A stretch of DNA of 64,000 bases from Naasia sp. SYSU D00948 (GTDB taxonomy: Bacteria > Actinomycetota > Actinomycetes > Actinomycetales > Microbacteriaceae): the NCBI RefSeq assembly GCF_017916515.1, contig NZ_JAFMTA010000001.1:372001-436000 (forward strand). Direction: 5' to 3'. Each line of letters starts with the position of its first letter. Position 1 is the first letter of the stretch. Shown piece by piece: positions 58,339-64,000 of this stretch. A program made the translations under genes and the position numbers. The notes under the pieces are model-generated. The model searched no databases and was not told the DNA's origin. It worked only from the letters and a program-made list of their open reading frames with translations.

Positions 58339-59232
58339 CGGCAGCTCGAGCGCCTTCGGCTCGCCTCCGACGGGATGCACCACGACGGAGTCCGCGGTGG
58401 AGGTCCAGTCCCCGCGGCTCGTCCACGCGATGGAGCCGCGCTCGCACTCCATGACCCACTCCCCCGCCCACGCGGTCGGAGGTGCGGTGCTCACCCAGCT
58501 GCCCTGGTAGTCGACGACGATCCCGCCGGTGAACTCGATGGTCGCCACCGCCGCTGCGGCCCCGACGAAGTGGCTCCACACCGGGTCCCGGGTGACGGTG
58601 TGGACCCGCGTCGGCTCCTGGCCGAGGACGAAGCGCATCAGGTCGAAGTGGTGGATCGACATGTCGAGCAGCAGCGGGTCGGGCAGGAAGTAGTGGCGGT
58701 GCTTCTGCGGATCCTCGGCGATCTCGCCCTTGCGGAACGCGACGCTGACGGGCCCGACCTCCCCCAGCGTCCGCTTGGCGACGAGGTCCGCAACGACGCG
58801 CGGCGCCGGGAAGAACCGGTAGTTCTGGCTGACCATGAGGACGCGGTCCGCGCGCTTCGCGGCCGAGACCACCGAGCGCGCCTCGGCGACGGAGGGCGCG
58901 AACGGCTTCTCGACCAGCACGTGAAGACCCGCCTCCAGCGCCTCGAGCGCGACGGGCACGTGGCCGGGGAGGGCGGTGGTCACGAGGACGGCTTCCGCGT
59001 CCGACGCGGCCAGCGCGTCCTGGAGCGACGGGAAGCAGGCGGCCTCCTCGATGGGCAGCTCGTCCCGCAGCAGCGCGAGCATCTCCGGCACCACGTCGAC
59101 ATAGGCGACGGTCGTCGCGATCTCGGGGTGCTTCCGCAGCTCGGCCGCCCAGAACCTGCCCCACATGCCCATCCCGACGTGGATGATCCTGAGCGGAGGA
59201 GTGCGCTCTTCGTCGTTGCGGCGGCGGATCAT
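58174..59232 (-). CDS. Gfo/Idh/MocA-family NAD(P)-dependent oxidoreductase
   Basis: A 352-residue dehydrogenase. Rossmann fold with IIHVGMGMWGRFWAAEL (residues 15-31), VLVTTALPGHVPVALEALEAGLHVLVEKPFA (the EKP motif with the catalytic Lys) and QNYRFFPAPRVVADLVAKRTLGEVG. The C-terminal substrate domain has LLLDMSIHHFDLMRFVLG. Such enzymes oxidise sugars, inositols or their derivatives. Monocistronic; its last 165 nt overlap the convergent membrane protein gene. Confidence 0.9.
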   Translation of the reverse strand: MIRRRNDEERTPPLRIIHVGMGMWGRFWAAELRKHPEIATTVAYVDVVPEMLALLRDELPIEEAACFPSLQDALAASDAEAVLVTTALPGHVPVALEALEAGLHVLVEKPFAPSVAEARSVVSAAKRADRVLMVSQNYRFFPAPRVVADLVAKRTLGEVGPVSVAFRKGEIAEDPQKHRHYFLPDPLLLDMSIHHFDLMRFVLGQEPTRVHTVTRDPVWSHFVGAAAAVATIEFTGGIVVDYQGSWVSTAPPTAWAGEWVMECERGSIAWTSRGDWTSTADSVVVHPVGGEPKALELPSLTRIDRAGSMEEFWRSIRERRAPLTSGEGNLGTLALALGSIESATTRQPLHLG

Positions 59233-59340
59233 CGCGTCCCCTCGAAGAGGCAGGTCGAACGGGTCACCCTCCGATCCTCGCCGTTCGCACCTCCGCTCGG
59301 CGCGGGTTGTCTGCGCCCGGCGGCCCTGGTAGGCGGGCGC

Positions 59341-60705
59341 TCAGGCGGTGCGGCGGATCGCCACGACCGTCACGTCATCGTCGAGGGAGACGCGGGAGGC
59401 CAGGGCGGTCACGCTGCCGACCGCTCCCGCCGCCGTCGGCGAGGTCCGCGTCGCCAGGTCGGCGGCCTGCCGCAGGGAGTCGAGCGACCCGTCGAAGAGA
59501 TCGAGCACTCCGTCGCTGAACACGAGCACGAGGTCCCCAACGCCCAGCCGGTACGTCCGCGTCCGCCACTCCTGGTCCGGCACCACGCCAAGCGGGAGAT
59601 GCTGGGACGACATCAGCTCGTCGCTCCCGTCGGCCCGCAGGATGACGCCCAGTCCGTGACCCGCATCGGTCACGGTGAGCTCGCTGCGCGCGACGCACAG
59701 GCGTGCGTGGAACAGCGTCACGAACGCCTGCGTGCTCGTGAGGTCCTCGGACAGGACGGAGGAGAGGGTCCCGACCGCCTCGGCCGTCCCCCTGTGGGGC
59801 AGCGTGCCCCGGACGGCCGCCCGAGTGGTGGCCGCGATCATCGCCGCCCCGAGCCCCTTCCCCATCACATCGGCCACGGTCAGGGCGAGGCCGTCGTCCG
59901 TGCGCTGCCAGTCGAAGAAGTCGCCGCTCACGCCCCGGCTCGGCACGACGGCGCCGGAGATCTCGTAGCCGGGGACCGCCGGGGAGGACTGGGGCAGCAG
60001 GCTCCGCTGGACCTCGGCCGCCTGAGCCAGCTCCTCGCTGCTGCGCGTGGCGCGCGTGGTGAGATCCCGGGCGAGCTGCTCGCCGCTCAGCCCCGCCATG
60101 CCGAACGAGACGACGACGAGGAGCACCATGGTGACGAGCGTCGTCACCTCGGTCCCGAACCAGGTCGTGAACAGAGGCGCCCGGGGGCCGACCGTGACGA
60201 ACGCGATCAGGCGAAGGGCGTAATAGACCGACAGGGCACCGGAGACGGCGACGAGCGGCCACCGCACCCTCGAGTACCCGGGATCGAGGAGGAGGAGCTC
60301 GCGGGAGGAGAGCCCGATCAGAAGGCTCATGGACGCCAGAAAGACGGGGCCGCCGGACCAGTCGTTGGTCGCGGGATGGTCCAGGACCGAGGCCACGAGC
60401 GTGACGAGCGGCGCCGCCGCCAGCCACCACGCGCGCGCCGGCGCGCGGCGGAGAGAGCGGGCCCCGGACCACACTCCGACCGCGCCGGCGACGAGCAGGA
60501 CGTTGCCCAGCGGGTTCGCCCACACCTGGTGCTCCGTGCCGTCGAGCAGGTAGGCGGACGAGCCCGTGAGGAACAGCGCGAGAGCGATGCACCACCAGAG
60601 GCTGTACCGGGATCTCGTGCCGCGGAAGGTGACGAAGAAGAACAGGAGCAGCAGGGTCAGCGCCGCCACGGCGAAGGCGACGCGGAGCGTCAGCGCGTCC
60701 AGCAC
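59341..60705 (-). CDS. Membrane-bound SpoIIE/RsbU-type PP2C phosphatase
   Basis: A 454-residue protein. Six to seven hydrophobic segments fill residues 1-210 with no recognised sensor domain. A short coiled-coil linker (TRATRSSEELAQAAEVQRSLLPQ) leads to a SpoIIE phosphatase domain: GDFFDWQRTDDGLALTVADVMGKGLGAAMIAATTRAAVRG, LVLVFSDGVLDLFDG and SLDDDVTVVAIRR with the metal-binding Asp residues. Such enzymes dephosphorylate anti-sigma-factor antagonists in partner-switch systems. No antagonist or anti-sigma gene is adjacent. A TAGCGT hexamer 125 nt upstream is a weak promoter candidate; the 241-bp gap upstream holds no gene. Confidence 0.87.
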   Translation of the reverse strand: MLDALTLRVAFAVAALTLLLLFFFVTFRGTRSRYSLWWCIALALFLTGSSAYLLDGTEHQVWANPLGNVLLVAGAVGVWSGARSLRRAPARAWWLAAAPLVTLVASVLDHPATNDWSGGPVFLASMSLLIGLSSRELLLLDPGYSRVRWPLVAVSGALSVYYALRLIAFVTVGPRAPLFTTWFGTEVTTLVTMVLLVVVSFGMAGLSGEQLARDLTTRATRSSEELAQAAEVQRSLLPQSSPAVPGYEISGAVVPSRGVSGDFFDWQRTDDGLALTVADVMGKGLGAAMIAATTRAAVRGTLPHRGTAEAVGTLSSVLSEDLTSTQAFVTLFHARLCVARSELTVTDAGHGLGVILRADGSDELMSSQHLPLGVVPDQEWRTRTYRLGVGDLVLVFSDGVLDLFDGSLDSLRQAADLATRTSPTAAGAVGSVTALASRVSLDDDVTVVAIRRTA

Positions 60706-60946
60706 GATCGGCCGCCGATCCCGGCCGGACGGTCGTCCGCGACCGTTCCCGTCCCGTCCACGCGCACGGCATGCGGCAGCATTCCGCCCCCCAGCGCTTC
60801 CCCACGGGCCACCCCCGCGATGCTGCCGTCACGCTAGCCCTCGCCGGCACCCTCCGGACAGACCCCGTTCGGGTGGCCGCCCGACGCCTCAGGCCCTGGT
60901 GAACGGTCCCCGGCGCTGCGCGCCGGTCCCGCGGCGCACCGGGTCG

Positions 60947-61312
60947 CTAGTGGTGGGACGCGGAGGCCGCGTCAGCCGCGCCGGACTGCTGCACGGGCTC
61001 CGGCACGACGTGCAGACCACCCGCGCTGTTCGACGCGCGCATGAGCACCTCGAGCCACTCGCGGTTCAGCACGTGGCCGTCACGAGGTCCGTCGTAGCGG
61101 AAGTACAGCTGGGACGCGGGCCCGATCCAGACCGTGCCGTGAGCAGCGGCCTCGTCGGTGGCCTCGTCCTCGCCGACACCGGGCTCCTGATCCCAGTTGA
61201 ACGAGAAGCTCTCGCCCCGGCGGAGCTTGCCGACGATCACGGCCTGCAGGTGCCGGAGGACCCGATCCTCGATGCGGATCGCAGGAGCGACGCCGTAGAT
61301 GAGGGACCCCAT
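60947..61312 (-). CDS. DUF7882-like small protein
   Basis: A 121-residue protein of a family widespread in Microbacteriaceae and once mislabelled as ATP-dependent DNA ligase. The recognisable pattern is MGSLIYG, then IEDRVLRHLQAVIVGKLRRGESFSFNWDQ, VWIGPASQLYFRYDG and NREWLEVLMRASNSAGGLHVVPEP. Function unknown. The C-terminal tail is low-complexity. A GGAAGGAC site lies 6 nt before the ATG, and a hairpin is in the leader. Confidence 0.8.
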   Translation of the reverse strand: MGSLIYGVAPAIRIEDRVLRHLQAVIVGKLRRGESFSFNWDQEPGVGEDEATDEAAAHGTVWIGPASQLYFRYDGPRDGHVLNREWLEVLMRASNSAGGLHVVPEPVQQSGAADAASASHH

Positions 61313-61345
61313 GGGCAGTCCTTCCGCTGTCGGGTGGGAAGCGCG

Positions 61346-61362
61346 GGGGTGGGAACCACCCC
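61346..61362 (-). promoter_or_regulatory. Hairpin in the leader of the DUF7882-like gene
   Basis: GGGGTGG-GAA-CCACCCC is a perfect 7-3-7 hairpin about 35 nt before the start codon. CATACT on the minus strand just upstream of it is a possible -10. It may stabilise the mRNA or attenuate transcription. Confidence 0.4.
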
Positions 61363-61462
61363 GGCATCAGTATGGGCGCTGAGTCGGCCTCAGGTCCATG
61401 GCCTTGGGCCCTCGCGGAGCTCCCGACCGGCGGTCCTGCAGCGTCATCCGCCTTCGTCCTCC

Positions 61463-62680
61463 TCAGGCGGCCGGGTCCTGCCGGCGCGGCTCCCGCACCG
61501 CGGACGAGACGAGACCGCCCACCGTCACGAGCACCAGCACGACGAGCAGCGCCGTCAGGATGCCCAGCTGCTCGCCGAGGAAGCCGATCACCGGCGGCCC
61601 GACGAGGAACGCGAAGTAGCCGACGGTGGCCACCGCGCCCACGCGCGTCGCGGCCTTCGCCGGGTCGTCCGCGGCCGCCGACATGCCGACCGGGAACCCG
61701 AGCGCGGAGCCGAGACCCCACGCGACCGCGCCGACCGTGGCGAGGACGGGATCCGGGGCGAAGATGACGGCGAGCAGTCCCAGGACCGCGAGGGCGAACG
61801 AGACGCGCACGACCGGGACACGACCCCACTTGTCGAGGGCACGCACCCCGAGCAGCCGGCCGAGCGTCATGGCGGTGAGGAACACGCCGAAGACGATGGC
61901 GCCGGTCTCCTTGGTCACGTCGTGCCCGTCCACCATCGCGAGCGCGAGCCAGTCGTTCGCGGTGCCCTCGCTGAACGCCGCGGCGAGCACGACCAGGCCG
62001 ATGAGCAGGGTGGGGAGATCGATACGGAGTCCACGCCGCGGGCCCGAGGACTTCGGCTCCTGCTCGGCACCGAACTGCTCCGACTGCATCGGGCGCACCG
62101 CGATCAGCACGCCGACGACGGCGACCGCCGCGATCACGCCGAAGTGCAGTGCGACCGGGACGTCGAGGGCTTCGGCGACCACTCCGAGCCCGGCGCCGAT
62201 CATCGTCCCGAAGCTGAAGAAGGCATGAAAGATCGGCATGATCGCCCGGCCCAGCGCGCGCTCGTTCGCCGCGCCCGAGACGTTCATCGCGACGTCGCAG
62301 ATGCCGCTGCCGGCTCCCACGACGGCCAGACCGGCGAACACCACCCAGAAGGCGCCGGCGGTCGCTCCGATCCCGGTCACCGTGAGCCCGACGGCGGCCA
62401 GGATCATCATCACGACCATCGTCGGGCGGGCGCCGAAGCGCGCCACGATGCGCCCCGAGGCCAGCAGGCCGATCACCGAGCCGATCGCCATGCCGCTGAT
62501 GATCACGCCGACCTCGTTCGTGCTCGCGCCGAGGGAGTCGCGGACCGCGGGGATGCGGGATGCCCAGGTCGCGAAGGCGATGCCGGGCAGCGCGAACATC
62601 AGGAAGACCGCATTGCGCCAGTCGACGACCTGGCGGCGCGACAGCTCCTGCACGGCGGCGGGAGGCGACGAGACGGACAT
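61463..62680 (-). CDS. MFS transporter
   Basis: A 405-residue major facilitator with 12 predicted membrane segments. WRNAVFLMFALPGIAFATWASRIPAVRDSLG is the first segment with a typical ASRIP loop; LLASGRIVARFGARPTMVV is the motif A region between helices 2 and 3; AGSGICDVAMNVSGAANER is characteristic of the fucose/YbjJ-like branch of MFS proteins. A charged loop splits the halves around residue 205. Divergent from a LacI-type regulator with two operators between, so expression is probably induced by a sugar or related ligand. Substrate unknown. Confidence 0.88.
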   Translation of the reverse strand: MSVSSPPAAVQELSRRQVVDWRNAVFLMFALPGIAFATWASRIPAVRDSLGASTNEVGVIISGMAIGSVIGLLASGRIVARFGARPTMVVMMILAAVGLTVTGIGATAGAFWVVFAGLAVVGAGSGICDVAMNVSGAANERALGRAIMPIFHAFFSFGTMIGAGLGVVAEALDVPVALHFGVIAAVAVVGVLIAVRPMQSEQFGAEQEPKSSGPRRGLRIDLPTLLIGLVVLAAAFSEGTANDWLALAMVDGHDVTKETGAIVFGVFLTAMTLGRLLGVRALDKWGRVPVVRVSFALAVLGLLAVIFAPDPVLATVGAVAWGLGSALGFPVGMSAAADDPAKAATRVGAVATVGYFAFLVGPPVIGFLGEQLGILTALLVVLVLVTVGGLVSSAVREPRRQDPAA

Positions 62681-62719
62681 GCGGGACCCCTTGAGTGAGA
62701 ACTGCGAAGCGAGAGAACC

Positions 62720-62754
62720 TCGAATCGATTCGATCGAACCGATTCGACTAGGCT
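62720..62754. promoter_or_regulatory. Two abutting LacI-type operators and -10 box
   Basis: TCGAATCGATTCGA (62720-62733) is a perfect 14-bp palindrome; TCGAACCGATTCGA (62734-62747) follows with no gap and one mismatch. TAGGCT (62749-62754) is a -10 for the LacI gene, whose GTG is 8 nt further on. The sites also lie 40-67 nt before the divergent MFS gene. Confidence 0.78.
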
Positions 62755-62762
62755 AGGGCCTC

Positions 62763-63833
62763 GTGTCCGACACGGCAACCTCAGGAGCCCGCCCCACACT
62801 CGCGGCGGTGGCGGAGCTCGCCGGCGTGTCCGCGTCGACCGCCTCCCTCGCGTTCAGCGGGAGCGGCCCGGTGTCCGCAGCCACTCGCGAACGGGTGCTC
62901 GCGGCGGCCGAGCAGCTCGGCTACGGAGGACCGGACCCCCGGGCGGCCGCTCTGCGTCGAGGCCGGAGCGGGGTCGTCGGCGTCGTGATGGAGGACCGTC
63001 TCGCCGACGCGTTCCGGGACCCGATGAACGTCGCCATGCTGGACGGGGTCGCCGACGAGGCGGGCGCGGCCGGTGCGTCCCTGCTGCTCCTGACGGAGTC
63101 GGGCGGCGAGCTCAGCCACCTCACGTCCGCTCCGATGGACGCCGCGATCCTCGTCGGGTGCAGCACGCGCATCGACGAGTCGGTCGACCGGCTGCGGCTT
63201 CGCGGCCTGCCGGTCGTCGCCGTCGAAGCCGAGGAGCGCGCCGGCGTCTTCACCATCGGGCTCGACAACCGCCGGGCGAGCGCCGAGGGCGCCCGCCATC
63301 TGCGCTCCCTCGGCCACGAGCGCGTCGCGGTCGTGGCGCTGCCGCTCCAGCCCTCGAGCGGGTCGGCTCCGCTGCCCGCGGACTGGGAGACACGGACCAC
63401 CTCGCACACCGCGCTCGAGCGGCTGCGCGGTGTGCGCGACGTCTACCCGGAGTTCGACGGCGCCGTCGCGACGGGCAGCACGGTCGACGCGGGGCTCGAG
63501 GCGGGCCGCCTCGTGCTCTCCCTCTCCCCCCGGCCGACCGCCGTGATCGCGCAGAGCGACCTCCTGGCCGTCGGCGTCCTCCGGGCCGCGGAGGAGGCGG
63601 GGCTGAGCATCCCCGACGACCTCAGCGTCCTCGGCTTCGACGGCATCCGCCCGGAGCTCGTCCGGCCCTGGGACCTCACGACGCTCGTCCAGCCCGCCCA
63701 GGAGAAGGGCCGAGCGGCGGGAGCCGCCGTCGTGCGCCTGCTCGCGGGCGAGGAGCCGGCGGCCGCGAGCTTCACCTGCCAGCTGCACGTCGGCCGCACG
63801 ACGGGTCCCGTCACGCGCTCGCTTCCGTCCTAG
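62763..63833 (+). CDS. LacI-family transcriptional regulator
   Basis: A 356-residue regulator. HTH: LAAVAELAGVSASTASLAFSGSGPVSAATRERV (residues 13-45), a hinge with DPRAAALRRGRSGVVGVV and an effector-binding domain ending LSIPDDLSVLGFDGIRPELVRPWDLTTLVQ. GTG 62763 is 8 nt from the -10, so the mRNA is probably leaderless. It most likely represses itself and the MFS transporter. Five bases separate it from the convergent methyltransferase. Confidence 0.9.
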   Translation: MSDTATSGARPTLAAVAELAGVSASTASLAFSGSGPVSAATRERVLAAAEQLGYGGPDPRAAALRRGRSGVVGVVMEDRLADAFRDPMNVAMLDGVADEAGAAGASLLLLTESGGELSHLTSAPMDAAILVGCSTRIDESVDRLRLRGLPVVAVEAEERAGVFTIGLDNRRASAEGARHLRSLGHERVAVVALPLQPSSGSAPLPADWETRTTSHTALERLRGVRDVYPEFDGAVATGSTVDAGLEAGRLVLSLSPRPTAVIAQSDLLAVGVLRAAEEAGLSIPDDLSVLGFDGIRPELVRPWDLTTLVQPAQEKGRAAGAAVVRLLAGEEPAAASFTCQLHVGRTTGPVTRSLPS

Positions 63834-63838
63834 CCGCG

Positions 63839-64000
63839 TCAGGACGGGGTCTCGTCGCCGCCCACGACCGCCGCGCCGAGGATGTGCGCGAGGGGCGGAC
63901 CGAGCGAGGCCGGCGCGAACCCGAAGCGGCGGACGCCGACGACGCGGAAGCCGCCGTCCCGGATCACCGCGAGCGTGTCCCGATTCGGGTGGCAGTTGCC
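63839..64000 (-). CDS. Class I SAM-dependent methyltransferase, C-terminal part
   Basis: The 53 visible residues end a gene that continues past the window. GNCHPNRDTLAVIRDGGFRV, then RRFGFAPASLGPPLAHILGAAV match the final strands of small UbiE/COQ5-like methyltransferases (H-x-N-R-D-T and the following beta-hairpin). The SAM-binding half is outside the window. Confidence 0.75.
   Translation of the reverse strand, partial: GNCHPNRDTLAVIRDGGFRVVGVRRFGFAPASLGPPLAHILGAAVVGGDETPS

Noticed and set aside
1-64000. CRISPR array, tRNA, rRNA, transposase or prophage
   Set aside because: No regularly spaced repeats, no cloverleaf-like sequence and no integrase or transposase motifs were seen on either strand.

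Overview
The window is about 70% G+C with almost every third codon position G or C. It is packed with CUT1-type sugar ABC transporters that lack their own ATPase, LacI, ROK and HxlR regulators, mycothiol-type enzymes and a DUF7882-like protein of the kind common in Microbacteriaceae. I read it as the chromosome of a Microbacteriaceae-type actinobacterium, probably plant- or soil-associated. This is an inference from gene content, since no rRNA or other taxonomic marker is present. No tRNA, rRNA, CRISPR array, transposase or phage gene was seen.

Layout. 1-3007: end of a flavin monooxygenase (cut by the window edge) coupled to an alpha/beta hydrolase, then a convergent LssY-C membrane protein. 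3260-10750: a peptide/nickel-type ABC transporter with a fused double ATPase, a luciferase-like (LLM) flavin monooxygenase and its FMN reductase, an uptake-and-oxidation unit for an unknown, possibly sulfur-containing, compound. 10821-18613 (minus): a fructan or sucrose locus with a sugar ABC importer, LacI regulator, two fructosidase-type glycoside hydrolases and a fructokinase. 18971-25491: regulators (LacI, AraC, HxlR), a 33-residue cysteine-rich small ORF, an aldo/keto reductase, phosphofructokinase and an alpha/beta hydrolase under a shared HxlR-type operator. 25558-28826: a ribokinase-family kinase overlapping a GH65 phosphorylase or hydrolase. 28865-30407: two histidine phosphatases. 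30463-36786: a ROK regulator divergent from a sugar importer with a GH13 alpha-glucosidase. 36803-45594: housekeeping and miscellaneous genes (UBP zinc finger, acyl-CoA oxidase, glutamine amidotransferase, rlmN, FMN reductase, HNH endonuclease, esterase, rhamnose mutarotase).

45676-54831 is the most distinctive part. A minus-strand operon encodes a complete mycothiol-type gentisate ring-cleavage route (gentisate 1,2-dioxygenase, fumarylacetoacetate-hydrolase-family enzyme, maleylpyruvate isomerase), with a GH3 beta-glycosidase translationally embedded in it and MarR and HAD genes at its end. It is divergent, across about 70 bp, from a carbohydrate-type ABC importer. The arrangement suggests uptake of an aromatic glycoside (for example a plant gentisate or salicylate conjugate), removal of the sugar, then ring cleavage. 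This is a hypothesis from gene order.

54931-64000: a DUF1593-type nucleoside-hydrolase-like protein, a MerR regulator with a 19-bp-spacer promoter, a membrane protein whose end overlaps a convergent Gfo/Idh/MocA dehydrogenase by 165 bp, a membrane SpoIIE-type phosphatase, a DUF7882-like protein, an MFS transporter divergent from a LacI regulator over two abutting operators, and the end of a methyltransferase gene. Several genes appear to be transcribed without a leader, with a -10 hexamer 4-8 nt before the start codon.
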